Assembly: GCA_004557805.1 (NCBI GenBank)
Contig: SFFS01000051.1
Coordinates: 1 to 15,615, forward strand
Direction of reading: 5' to 3'
Origin: Clostridiales bacterium
GTDB lineage: Bacteria; Bacillota; Clostridia; Christensenellales; Aristaeellaceae
Length of the DNA: 15,615 nucleotides
The notes beneath the pieces were generated by a model. The model saw nothing but the letters and a program-made list of their open reading frames with translations. It had not been told where the DNA came from and ran no database searches. Positions within the stretch are counted from its first letter, which is position 1; the number at the start of each line of letters is the position of its first letter. The position numbers were made by a program, and so were the translations under genes. This document shows, in pieces, positions 6,974-15,590 of the stretch.

Positions 6974-7087
6974 CTCTGCGCGGCAAAAATCCAGACGGGA
7001 AACTGCGGAAACGGACGTATTTTCAGCAGCGCATGCGCGCTGCCTGAAGCACCGCCCCTTTCCCATCCCCGCATACCCAAAACAGCG

Positions 7088-7121
7088 ATGGGATTACCAC
7101 GCAAAAGTGTGATAACCCCAT
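7088..7121 (-). terminator. Probable terminator or hairpin after the acetyltransferase gene
   Basis: As minus-strand RNA, a 13-bp stem (AUGGGGUUAUCAC with GUGGUAAUCCCAU) forms with two G-U pairs and an 8-base loop, 6 bp after the stop codon. The two mismatches are pairable only on this strand, which supports a structure acting in this direction. The T tract after it is poor (CGCTGTTTTGGG), so stopping may be partial. Confidence 0.55.
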
Positions 7122-7127
7122 TCTGAT

Positions 7128-8057
7128 TTAACTCAGATACGCAAACGTTTTGCCTAAATTGGTATCAAAGCCAAGCGCCTGATACATTCCCTCGTCGCAG
7201 GGAGCGCAGGTGACGGTCAGGCTGGCAAGGGCGTTTTCTTCGCTCCATTTCTGCGCGGCTTGCGCCAGCATCCGGGCAATGCCTTTTCTGCGGAACGCAG
7301 GTTCAATGTAGAAATCATCGAACACACCGGCGTCGGTACATGCAAAGGTGGAGAAACATTTTGCAGCGCTGCACATCCCCACAGCCCGGCAGCCGCGCTT
7401 TGCCACAAAAAAAGCAATCTTTCCATCCCGGATTGCCTGCGCAAGCTGTTCCTGCTTTTCCTCTGTTGCAGGCTGTTCCCCGATCTCCTTCAGGAATCCG
7501 TTTTCCAGCTTCCTGAGCTGCCGGTCGTCCGGATCTGCGAGGATTTCCACGGTTACGGGAATATCCTCTGCCGGAGGCAGAATCATCAGCGGCCGGCCCC
7601 GCTCATCGGCGCCGTTCTCAACAAATCCGACAGCTTTCCAAAAGCGCCGCCGCCGCTCGTCGCCGCCGTAATGAAGCTCTGCATACAATGCGCCGTTTTC
7701 TTTTGCCCAATTCAGCAGCGCCCCGGCGCATTCCCTGCCGGTTCCGTTCCCCCGGAATTCAGGGTAGACGCAGTATTCCATGATGAAGCACCTGCCGTCC
7801 TCGGAAGTGAAGATCACAGGCATGGCGAACCCAATGTCCTGTCCGTCCCGTTGGAAAAACAGGAAGAAGCAGCGGTCCTGCGGCCTGCTGTGAATTTTCA
7901 TCATGTGGTCATGATATTCCGGACTGAGAAAGTATCCCAGTTCTTCCCCGTCGGAGCCGGGAAAGATATCCCGCCTGTGATAGGCATGAAGCTGCTCCCA
8001 GAAGGCGGCGACGTCATTTTCCATAACCGCTTCTCGGATGGTGATTTGGTTTTCCAT
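7128..8057 (-). CDS. Two-domain GNAT acetyltransferase
   Basis: A 309-residue cytoplasmic protein with two GNAT folds in tandem. Domain 1 (about 5-160) has the acetyl-CoA motif YPEFRGNGTGRECAGALL (98-115) and RFWKAVGF (138-145). Domain 2 (about 168-309) has EPAFRRKGIARMLAQAAQKW (252-271) and MYQALGF (291-297). Tandem GNATs are known among antibiotic- and small-molecule-modifying enzymes, but no substrate can be read here. GGAGG lies 7 bases before the ATG. The gene splits the dnaJ-prmA junction usual in Firmicutes and is preceded by a short leader ORF with alternative hairpins. Insertion of a foreign gene is likely; no transposase or target duplication is visible. Confidence 0.88.
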   Translation of the reverse strand: MENQITIREAVMENDVAAFWEQLHAYHRRDIFPGSDGEELGYFLSPEYHDHMMKIHSRPQDRCFFLFFQRDGQDIGFAMPVIFTSEDGRCFIMEYCVYPEFRGNGTGRECAGALLNWAKENGALYAELHYGGDERRRRFWKAVGFVENGADERGRPLMILPPAEDIPVTVEILADPDDRQLRKLENGFLKEIGEQPATEEKQEQLAQAIRDGKIAFFVAKRGCRAVGMCSAAKCFSTFACTDAGVFDDFYIEPAFRRKGIARMLAQAAQKWSEENALASLTVTCAPCDEGMYQALGFDTNLGKTFAYLS

Positions 8058-8064
8058 TCGATTT

Positions 8065-8107
8065 CCTCCAATAGTTTATTTGGAGGGTTAGGAAGCGTGA
8101 ACCCTCC
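8065..8107 (-). promoter_or_regulatory. Candidate translational attenuator of the acetyltransferase
   Basis: Three complementary segments lie on the minus strand. Arm 1, GGAGGGTT (8100-8107), sits inside a leader ORF. Arm 2, AACCCTCC (8082-8089), pairs perfectly with arm 1. Arm 2, read as CCTCCAA (8080-8086), also pairs perfectly with TTGGAGG (8065-8071), which contains the acetyltransferase SD. The two pairings exclude each other: one frees and one hides the SD. This is the layout of leader-peptide attenuators such as those of erm and cat genes, though the logic here is not proved. Confidence 0.5.
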
Positions 8108-8126
8108 CTGCACGATTCATCTTCAT
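8088..8126 (-). CDS. Putative 12-residue leader peptide
   Basis: A short frame reads MKMNRAGRVHAS and stops at TAA (8088-8090), 30 bases before the acetyltransferase ATG. It has a good SD, AAAGGTG (8135-8141), eight bases before its ATG. Its codons 7-9 are the first arm of a hairpin, and its stop codon touches the second arm, so a ribosome on it would change the folding near the next gene's SD. No similarity to a known leader peptide is recognised, and such a short frame can occur by chance. Confidence 0.4.
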   Translation of the reverse strand: MKMNRAGRVHAS

Positions 8127-8205
8127 AAAAACCACACCTTTCTTCAATGAATTTGTATTCAGACGCCTGTTACGGCACGGATACCTCAGTAAACGCTTTC
8201 GTTTT

Positions 8206-9342
8206 TTATTTTCCGTCCTTCTCCGTGAAGTAATCCTTCATCCGTTCGAAGAACGATTTGCGGGTTTCGTATTCCTTACCGCTGAGGGAATCCTCGAACT
8301 GGCGGAGGAGCTCCTTCTGCTGGTCGGTCAGGCGCTTGGGCACGTCGACGCGAACCTTCACATACAGATCGCCCTTCCCGCTCGAGCGCAGCATCTGCAC
8401 GCCCTTTCCCTTGAAGCGGAACTCGGTATCGGTCTGCGTGCCCTCGGGGATGGTATGCTTCATCGGGCCCTCGATCGTCGGGATTTCAATCTCGCCGCCC
8501 AGCGCGGCCTGCGTAAACGAAAGTGGGATCTCGCAATAGAGGTTATACCCCTCGCGCTTGAACAGCTTGTGCGGCTTGACGTGGATATACACGTACAGGT
8601 CGCCCGCCGGGCCGCCGCGCACGCCTCTCTCGCCCTGTCCGGACAGCGTCATGATCTGCCCGTCGTCAATGCCCGCGGGAATATTGACCGACGCGGTGCG
8701 CGTCGCGCGGACGCGGCCCCTGCCGCCGCACTTGGGGCATTTTTCCTTGATGATCTGGCCCGTACCGCCGCATGCGGAACACGGCCGCTGCGTAACGACC
8801 TGCCCGAACAGCGAGTTCTGCACGCCGCGCACCGTGCCGGTACCGTGGCAGACGGAGCATTTTTCCGGGCTGGTGCCCGGTTTTGCGCCTGTCCCGCGGC
8901 AATCCTCGCAGGGTTCGGAGCGTTGGAACTTGAACTCCTTCTTGCAGCCGAAGGCAGCCTCCTCGAAGGTGATCGTCAGATCGTAGCGCAGGTCGTCGCC
9001 GCGCTCGGGGCCGTTGCGCGTCTGCCGCGCGCCGCCGCCGAAGAAGCTGGAAAAGATATCGCCGAAACCGTCGAAGCCTCCGCTGAAGCCGTCGTAGCCC
9101 TGCTGGCCGTTCAGGCCGTCAAAGCCGAACTGATCGTACCGCGCGCGCTTATCGCCGTCGCACAGCACCTCGTAGGCCTCGTTCAGCTCCTTGAAACGCT
9201 CCTCGGCCTGCTTGTCGTCCGGATGCAGATCGGGATGGCACTCCTTCGCCTTCCTGCGATAAGCAGACTTGATTTCCACCTCCGTCGCCGTCTTCTCGAC
9301 GCCCAGCACCTCGTAGTAGTCCCGCTTTGCCAAATCATCCAC
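8206..9342 (-). CDS. dnaJ: Chaperone protein DnaJ
   Basis: A 378-residue Hsp40 that delivers unfolded protein to DnaK and stimulates its ATPase. The J domain (about 6-75) carries the HPD motif at 36-38 (AKECHPDLHPDD). A G/F-rich stretch follows (FDGLNGQQGYDGFSGGFDGF). The zinc region has four CxxCxGxG repeats (CEDCRGTG, CSVCHGTG, CSACGGTG and CPKCGGRG), and two substrate-binding beta domains complete the protein. Length is normal for a class A DnaJ. The SD before the ATG is weak (AGGCGGTG). It is 100 bp after dnaK, with a stable hairpin in the gap, and lies in the CIRCE-controlled operon. Confidence 0.97.
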   Translation of the reverse strand: MDDLAKRDYYEVLGVEKTATEVEIKSAYRRKAKECHPDLHPDDKQAEERFKELNEAYEVLCDGDKRARYDQFGFDGLNGQQGYDGFSGGFDGFGDIFSSFFGGGARQTRNGPERGDDLRYDLTITFEEAAFGCKKEFKFQRSEPCEDCRGTGAKPGTSPEKCSVCHGTGTVRGVQNSLFGQVVTQRPCSACGGTGQIIKEKCPKCGGRGRVRATRTASVNIPAGIDDGQIMTLSGQGERGVRGGPAGDLYVYIHVKPHKLFKREGYNLYCEIPLSFTQAALGGEIEIPTIEGPMKHTIPEGTQTDTEFRFKGKGVQMLRSSGKGDLYVKVRVDVPKRLTDQQKELLRQFEDSLSGKEYETRKSFFERMKDYFTEKDGK

Positions 9343-9365
9343 CGCCTGTCTTTATGACGGAAGCA

Positions 9366-9391
9366 GCCGGGAGACAGTTTCGTCCCCCGGC
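9366..9391 (-). other. Stable hairpin between dnaK and dnaJ
   Basis: On the minus strand a 10-bp stem (GCCGGGGGAC with GTCTCCCGGC, one G-U pair) closes a six-base loop. No T run follows, so it is more likely an mRNA-stability or partial attenuation element that sets dnaJ below dnaK than a full terminator. This is inferred from position only. Confidence 0.55.
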
Positions 9392-9442
9392 GTCCTCCGG
9401 AACTCATTCGTTTCTTATGATACGCTTCGGACGCGATGTATT

Positions 9443-11266
<1,824 letters not shown>

Positions 11267-11353
11267 AATTGTTTCCTCCTTTTATTTTGAAACCAGCTTG
11301 TTTGGGTTGTTTTCTTTTTTCTGCTGCGGATTTATGGTAAACGCGGCGCGGAT

Positions 11354-11908
11354 TCAGTCGGCGGCGACCACGCGGACCATTGCGTGACGGATCACGCGAT
11401 CCTCCGTCCTGTAGCCCTTTTGAAGCACCGTGCAGACGGTGCCGGGCTCGCCCTCCGAACTGTCAGCCTGCGCCACGGCGTTTTCCAGTTCCGGATCGAA
11501 CGGTTTGCCGAGACAGTCGATTTCGGTCACGCCGCGCTTGGAAAGCACGTCGAGCATCTGCCGGTGAACCATCTCCACTCCGTCGCGCAGCGGCGTTTTT
11601 TCCGGCTGTGCGGCCAGCGCGCGTTCGAGGTTGTCGATGACCGGCAGCATCAGCAACACGGTTTCGCGCGCGCCGTCGGACCACGCTTCGGAGCGGGCGG
11701 CGTTGTTGCGGCGGCGGAAGTTATCGAACTCCGCCTGCACGCGCTGCGCCATGTCCAGATACTCGTCGCGCTTCTGTTCGGCGGCCTTGAGCAGCTCCTC
11801 GAGGGGCGTCGCTTTCTTTTCGGGCTGAGCGGCTTCCTCCTGCGGCGCAGCCGCCTGCTCGTTCACAGGCTGCTCCGTCTTTTCAGGCTGATTGCAATTC
11901 TCCTTCAT
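11354..11908 (-). CDS. grpE: Nucleotide exchange factor GrpE
   Basis: A 184-residue dimeric co-chaperone that releases ADP from DnaK. A charged, Gln/Glu/Pro-rich N-terminus (1-35) leads into a long coiled coil (about 36-85, LEELLKAAEQKRDEYLDMAQRV and FDNFRRRN). The C-terminal beta domain holds the signature GYRTEDRVIRHAMVRVV near the end. Size is normal. Its ATG overlaps the hrcA stop (ATGA, 11905-11908), so it is translationally coupled to hrcA and under the same CIRCE control. Confidence 0.96.
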   Translation of the reverse strand: MKENCNQPEKTEQPVNEQAAAPQEEAAQPEKKATPLEELLKAAEQKRDEYLDMAQRVQAEFDNFRRRNNAARSEAWSDGARETVLLMLPVIDNLERALAAQPEKTPLRDGVEMVHRQMLDVLSKRGVTEIDCLGKPFDPELENAVAQADSSEGEPGTVCTVLQKGYRTEDRVIRHAMVRVVAAD

Positions 11909-12990
11909 TCCGTCTCTCCCTGCTTTCTATCCTGTTGTTTCGGGCCGCTCTGCGGCTTTTTCAGCTGCCCGCGGTCCCGGTCGGTCATCAGTTCGCCCAG
12001 CGCGCGCCCCATGTAGTCGAGCACGGGGATCACGCGCGCGTAGCGCATCCGCGTCGGGCCGATCACGCCGATGGTTCCGGTGGTTTCATCGCCGATGCGA
12101 TAGTTCATCGTCACCACCGAGCAATCGCTCGTTTCCGGCATGCCGGTCTCCTCGCCGATGCGGATGGTGAAAACCATCTGCGGCTTGGAGCGCATCAGCT
12201 GCATCAGCTTATCCCGCTTTTCCAGCACGGACAGCACTGCGCGCGCCTTTTCCGTATCGGAATATTCGGGGTAATGCAGGATGTTCGACCGGCCGCCCAC
12301 CATCACGTCCTTCACGCCCGTTCGATCGACCGCTTCAATCACGTCGTCGAACATGAGCCTGTGGTCGCGATACCGCGCCGCCATGTCCATCAGCTTCGGG
12401 CGAATCTCCTCAGGCGTAAGCCCCTTGAGCTGCTCGGTGAGCATCCGGCCGATCTCGAAGAGATCTTCGGGCGTGAGCGACGCATCCACGCGAATGACGT
12501 TATCGCGGACAATGCCCGCGTCCGTCACCATGACCATCAGCGCCGCGCCTTCGGAAACCGGCACGAACTGAATGTGCCGCACCTTGGGCGAACGCGACTG
12601 CGGCGCGGTGACGACCGCCGTATACTGCGTGACATCGGAAATGGCCTGCGCCGCGCTGCGGATGACGTCCTCCACCTGACGGGTGCGGCTGTCAAAATGG
12701 CTGCGCAGCTGATCGGCCGTTTCCGGCGAAAGCTGCGGCGTGCCGTGCAGCAGGTTTTCCACATACAGCCGGTACGCCTTCAGCGAAGGGACGCGCCCGG
12801 CCGACGTGTGCGGCTGATCGAGATAGCCCAGCTCTTCCAGATCGCTCATTTCGTTGCGAATGGTAGCCGAGCTCAATCCGCCGATGTCGTACTTTTTCGA
12901 GATTGTCCGCGAACCCACGGGCACGGCCGTCATGATATAGTCGTCAATAATCGCCTGCAAAATGCGCAGCTTTCTTTCGTCCATCATCAT
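11905..12990 (-). CDS. hrcA: Heat-inducible transcription repressor HrcA
   Basis: A 361-residue repressor that binds CIRCE and shuts off the class I heat-shock genes; in relatives GroEL keeps it active. The N-terminal winged helix (about 1-75) reads MDERKLRILQAIIDDYI, then SRTISKKYDIGGLSSATIRNEMSDLEELGYLDQPHTSAGRVPS. A GAF-like and dimerisation region follows (IQFVPVSEGAALMVMVTD; GVIGPTRMRYARVIPVLDYMGRAL). The start is the first of three consecutive ATG codons (12988-12990), six bases after GGGAGGG. A longer in-frame ATG would begin inside CIRCE and is not credible. It is the first gene of the operon and so regulates itself. Confidence 0.96.
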   Translation of the reverse strand: MMMDERKLRILQAIIDDYIMTAVPVGSRTISKKYDIGGLSSATIRNEMSDLEELGYLDQPHTSAGRVPSLKAYRLYVENLLHGTPQLSPETADQLRSHFDSRTRQVEDVIRSAAQAISDVTQYTAVVTAPQSRSPKVRHIQFVPVSEGAALMVMVTDAGIVRDNVIRVDASLTPEDLFEIGRMLTEQLKGLTPEEIRPKLMDMAARYRDHRLMFDDVIEAVDRTGVKDVMVGGRSNILHYPEYSDTEKARAVLSVLEKRDKLMQLMRSKPQMVFTIRIGEETGMPETSDCSVVTMNYRIGDETTGTIGVIGPTRMRYARVIPVLDYMGRALGELMTDRDRGQLKKPQSGPKQQDRKQGETE

Positions 12991-13024
12991 TTCAAGCCCT
13001 CCCTTCCGGCAATCTCTCTTGTTG

Positions 13025-13051
13025 TTAGCACTCAAACCGGTTGAGTGCTAA
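13025..13051. promoter_or_regulatory. CIRCE operator (HrcA site)
   Basis: A perfect TTAGCACTC-N9-GAGTGCTAA inverted repeat lies just downstream of the expected transcription start and about 35 bp before the hrcA ATG. This is the known HrcA operator. It is the only copy in the window. Confidence 0.97.
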
Positions 13052-13063
13052 CTCAACGGTGAC

Positions 13064-13092
13064 AGAATATCACGTTTGACCTTCTTTGTCAA
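13064..13092 (-). promoter_or_regulatory. Promoter of the hrcA-grpE-dnaK-dnaJ operon
   Basis: A perfect TTGACA (13087-13092), a 17-bp gap and TATTCT (13064-13069) place the start near 13057, immediately before CIRCE, so HrcA bound there would block initiation or clearance. Confidence 0.85.
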
Positions 13093-13144
13093 TAGTCAAA
13101 TAAAAAAATTTTTCCTTTTTTCCGTTTCAAGGCGGAAGCGTCAT

Positions 13145-13177
13145 AAAAAAGGGGAAAGGACGCTGCGTCCCTTCCCC
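13145..13177 (-). terminator. Terminator of the TlpA-like gene
   Basis: On the minus strand a 12-bp stem (GGGGAAGGGACG with CGTCCTTTCCCC, one G-U pair, loop CAG) is followed directly by TTTTTT. It lies 25 bp after the stop codon at 13203 and insulates the heat-shock promoter from upstream reading. Confidence 0.9.
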
Positions 13178-13202
13178 CTGCGCTCAGTTTCCGCCGGGTC
13201 TT

Positions 13203-14231
13203 TTATTCCTTCTCCAGCAGATATTCTTCTACGAACGCCTTATACTGCGCCACGTCCGCGCCGACCACCGTGCCGCCCACGACGTTGCCCTCCCGGTCGA
13301 CGAAAATCGTCGTCGGAACGGCCGAAACGCTCGCGAGCATGTTGAAATCCTCGTTACCGATCAGCTGCGGGTAGTCCGCGCCGGTATCGGCGACGATCTG
13401 CCTGGCGGCGGCCACGCCGTCCTCATCGTCCGCGCTGTTCACGTCCACCAGCACGCCGATAATCTGCACGTTTTCGGGCATCGAACGGCTCCACTCGCCC
13501 AGCTCGGGCATTTCGTTGATACACGGGCCACAGAACGTGCCCCAGAAGTTGACGACGGTCAGATCCTTCTCGCCGAAAATCGCGTTGGTCACTTCGTTCC
13601 CATCGAGATCCGTCGTGGTAAAGGGCGCGATTTCGGTAATCTCCCCTTCCTCGGGCAGCGGCTCCACGTCGATGAACTCAACGGTTTTCAGCAGCTCCGG
13701 AACATACGCGGCCGCCGCGTTCAGCTGGGCGATTTCCTCCTCGTCCATGCTCTCCGTCGGCTCTGCGGCGATGGTCTGCAGCGCATACGCATACTCGCCG
13801 TTCTCGCCGAACGCCTCGGCCTCCTCCGCGCCGATCTGCTCGGCAAGCGTCGTGCCGGCAGCCAGCTGCGCGTCTGAATCGGCCTTATCGAGCAGGGAAA
13901 CGCTGGCCAGCCACACGACATGCTGATAATACTCCTCCACCAGCGCGTTCAGCTGATCCTGATCGCCGCTTTCCAGCACCGCGTCCAGCTGCTGTTCCAG
14001 CGCTTCCAGCGCGGGCATATACGCAAAATACAGATCGAAGCAGACGTTCCCCATCGCGTCCAGCGACTCGCCGCCCACGATGCCCAGATCCGCATGCTCC
14101 GCGTCGACGGTCACGCGAAGGCCTGTATAGGGGCTTTCAATCGGGTAGGATTCGCCGCTCTCCGCAAGCGCGCCGCACGCCGCCAGCAGCAGCGCAAGCA
14201 GCAGGGAAACGGATTTCGCCAGTTTCTTCAT
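13203..14231 (-). CDS. TlpA-like thiol-disulfide redox lipoprotein
   Basis: A 342-residue exported protein. The N-terminus MKKLAKSVSLLLALLLAACG has a lipobox (LAAC, C19), so it is probably a membrane-anchored lipoprotein, although cleavage after ALA near residue 23 is possible. Residues 25-190 form an acidic, helix-rich segment of no family I recognise. Residues 200-342 are a thioredoxin-fold redoxin/TlpA domain with VVNFWGTFCGPCINEMPEL, where C234 and C237 are the active CxxC, and the cis-proline motif AVPTTIFVD (304-312). Such proteins reduce or oxidise disulfides outside the membrane, often serving cytochrome maturation or oxidative-damage repair. No ccd-type membrane partner is adjacent. 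AAGGAGGG precedes the ATG, and a terminator follows. Confidence 0.87.
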   Translation of the reverse strand: MKKLAKSVSLLLALLLAACGALAESGESYPIESPYTGLRVTVDAEHADLGIVGGESLDAMGNVCFDLYFAYMPALEALEQQLDAVLESGDQDQLNALVEEYYQHVVWLASVSLLDKADSDAQLAAGTTLAEQIGAEEAEAFGENGEYAYALQTIAAEPTESMDEEEIAQLNAAAAYVPELLKTVEFIDVEPLPEEGEITEIAPFTTTDLDGNEVTNAIFGEKDLTVVNFWGTFCGPCINEMPELGEWSRSMPENVQIIGVLVDVNSADDEDGVAAARQIVADTGADYPQLIGNEDFNMLASVSAVPTTIFVDREGNVVGGTVVGADVAQYKAFVEEYLLEKE

Positions 14232-14301
14232 CTTTTATCCCTCCTTATTGATGGGTGCGTGAGGATTATCTCACATTGTTCCGCGCAAAGCAAGCGCAAC
14301 A

Positions 14302-14633
14302 TTTTCCGGCGGGGCGGCGGAGTTTGTTTTTTCGGCGCTCCGCGCCGGAAAAGCATGCTGCGCGGCAAAAAAAAAGCCCGCGGCGCGCAGGCTCAGGCCA
14401 TCGAAAAACTAACGTTTTTCGATGGAAAGGACCCGCCTTCTGAAATTCTTCGGAATTTCCGGGCGAAGGCGGGGCGGGGAAAGCATTTTCAACCGCAAAT
14501 CAAAGATTTGCTCCTTTGAAAATGCCATTTTTGCCGCGCATGTCGCCAAAAATGATTGAAAATGAGAGGGCTGCGGCCCTCTCAAACTCTCCTTGGGACT
14601 TTTTCAACAGACTGAGCCCGCGGCACGCAGGCT
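14302..14633. repeat. Dense intergenic hairpin array
   Basis: This 426-bp gene-free stretch (14232-14657) is filled with inverted repeats. They are TTTTCCGGC/GCCGGAAAA enclosing CGGCGC/GCGCCG (14302-14352), the terminator stem (14375-14393), CCATCGAAAAAC/GTTTTTCGATGG with loop TAAC (14398-14425), CCGCCTTC/GAAGGCGG enclosing GAAATTC-TTCG-GAATTTC (14433-14472), GCATTTTCAA/TTGAAAATGC enclosing GCAAATC/GATTTGC (14483-14525), CATTTTTG/CAAAAATG (14526-14554), and TGAGAGGGC/GCCCTCTCA (14563-14584). A 19-bp string at 14375-14393 recurs at 14615-14633 with one change, framing most of the array. No coding gene is credible here. Confidence 0.75.
14367..14393 (-). terminator. Candidate terminator downstream of the acidic secreted-protein gene
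   Basis: On the minus strand AGCCTGCG-CGC-CGCGGGCT is followed by eight further T residues. It lies 265 bp beyond the stop at 14658. A second copy of the stem at 14615-14633 is nearer but lacks the T tract. Confidence 0.65.
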
Positions 14634-14657
14634 TTTCTTCCTATATATATCTGTTTC

Positions 14658-15272
14658 TTACAGCTCGACGGCCACCAGCACGGCGCGATACTGCATCGCG
14701 GCGGTCTCTTCGGTCAGCACGAACTCGTAGACGTTCGAGCCCTCGGCCACGGCGAACCATTCGCCGTCCTCGCCGGCCGCTTCCCAGCGGACGACGTACT
14801 CCATGTTCGCGCCGAACACGACCGCTTCCAGCGTCACGGCGTCGCCGTAGAACAGCTCGTCCGCTTCGCCGGCGATCATGATCTCAAGCTCGGCGCTGAA
14901 TTCTTCTTCGGCGGCTTCTTCGATGATTTCTTCGGTTTCTTCAACTTCTTCGACGATTTCTTCCTCGGCGGGCGCTTCAGCCGCTTCGGCTTCTTCGATC
15001 TCCTCGACGGTTTCTTCTTCAGCAATTTCCTCTTCGACGATTTCTTCGGCTTCTTCGAAGGTTTCTTCTTCGACGATCTCATCTTCGAAGATTTCTTCGA
15101 AAGTTTCTTCTTCGAGGATTTCTTCTTCAACGATTTCCTCTTCGACTTCGACGATTTCCATTTCCCCCGCGAAGACTTCTTCGGCTTCCTCGGCGAACGC
15201 GGGAACGATCGTCATGGCGGCGAGCGCGGCGGCCAGAACCAGCGTCATCATTTTCTTCATCATGTTTTTCAT
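14658..15272 (-). CDS. Secreted Glu-rich low-complexity protein with C-terminal beta domain
   Basis: A 204-residue exported protein with no name I can give. The signal peptide MKNMMKKMMTLVLAAALAAM ends at a likely cleavage site after PAFA (residue 27). Residues 28-128 are an extreme acidic tract built from EEE/IVEEE/TFEE-type units with almost no basic residues. Residues 129-204 look like a compact Ig-like beta domain (LEIMIAGEADELFYGDAVTLEA; YVVRWEAAGEDGEWFAV; MQYRAVLVAVEL), similar in style to ligand-binding repeats of clostridial surface proteins. AAAGGAGG lies 8 bases before the ATG. The GAA-rich DNA makes other frames open too, but signal peptide, SD and the ordered C-terminus single out this one. 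A role as a cation-binding or spacer domain is a guess. Confidence 0.82.
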   Translation of the reverse strand: MKNMMKKMMTLVLAAALAAMTIVPAFAEEAEEVFAGEMEIVEVEEEIVEEEILEEETFEEIFEDEIVEEETFEEAEEIVEEEIAEEETVEEIEEAEAAEAPAEEEIVEEVEETEEIIEEAAEEEFSAELEIMIAGEADELFYGDAVTLEAVVFGANMEYVVRWEAAGEDGEWFAVAEGSNVYEFVLTEETAAMQYRAVLVAVEL

Positions 15273-15511
15273 TGGGATTTCCTCCTTTATTTTGCCGGCA
15301 GCGTTCGCTGCGTTCCTGTCGTTTACGAGGTCTATTCTAACATCCGCGGGTTACACGAACAGTTACATTTCAAAGTTCTTGCCCGGAATTTTTCCTGTTT
15401 TTGCAATTTTCTCGAGTTTTTTCGCGCTTTTACGGGTGAAAATCATCCATGTAACTGTAATGTGATTTTTCAACTGATTCTACATGCATTTTCTCCGCGC
15501 GTCCGCGAACG
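15273..15511. other. Divergent intergenic region
   Basis: Apart from the SD of the acidic gene, it holds a 14-bp palindrome GCAGCGTTCGCTGC (15298-15311), which folds to a 5-bp hairpin in that gene's leader. It also holds a possible -10 box TAGAAT on the minus strand (15334-15339) without a clear -35. Nothing else is recognised; the sequence is AT-richer than the genes. Confidence 0.4.
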
Positions 15512-15540
15512 TTGACAAACGCTTCAAAAACGACTATCCT
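15512..15540 (+). promoter_or_regulatory. Promoter of ruvC
   Basis: A perfect TTGACA (15512-15517), a 17-bp gap and TATCCT (15535-15540) place the transcription start near 15547, about 45 bp before the ruvC start. Confidence 0.75.
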
Positions 15541-15550
15541 ATATAAATTG

Positions 15551-15564
15551 GAAACAAGTGTTTG
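15551..15564. promoter_or_regulatory. LexA (DinR)-box-like operator before ruvC
   Basis: GAAACAAGTGTTTG agrees with the Gram-positive SOS box CGAACRNRYGTTYG except at its first two bases, and it sits right after the promoter where a repressor would block it. SOS control of ruv genes is known in several bacteria. One outer base pair of the dyad is broken, so the call is tentative. Confidence 0.4.
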
Positions 15565-15590
15565 CAAAACGGAAAAAAAGAGGTCGCGCA

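Noticed and set aside
6890..7066. In-frame 59-codon N-terminal extension of prmA
   Set aside because: PrmA proteins begin at the MDWLEV-type segment, which has an AAAGGAG SD; the extension covers a possible promoter.
8160..8205. Terminator directly after dnaJ
   Set aside because: No stem followed by a T run on the minus strand is present, so read-through into the leader region is likely.
12991..13035. Upstream ATG for hrcA
   Set aside because: It lies within CIRCE, while the three ATG codons at 12982-12990 follow a strong SD.
14516..14881. 121-codon Arg-rich plus-strand frame
   Set aside because: It starts in the hairpin array and ends in the acidic gene; its composition is that of an antisense shadow.
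14878..15465. Plus-strand Ser/Ile-rich open frame opposite the acidic protein gene
   Set aside because: It is a by-product of GAA/TTC repeats with no SD or ordered domain; the minus-strand frame has a signal peptide and SD.
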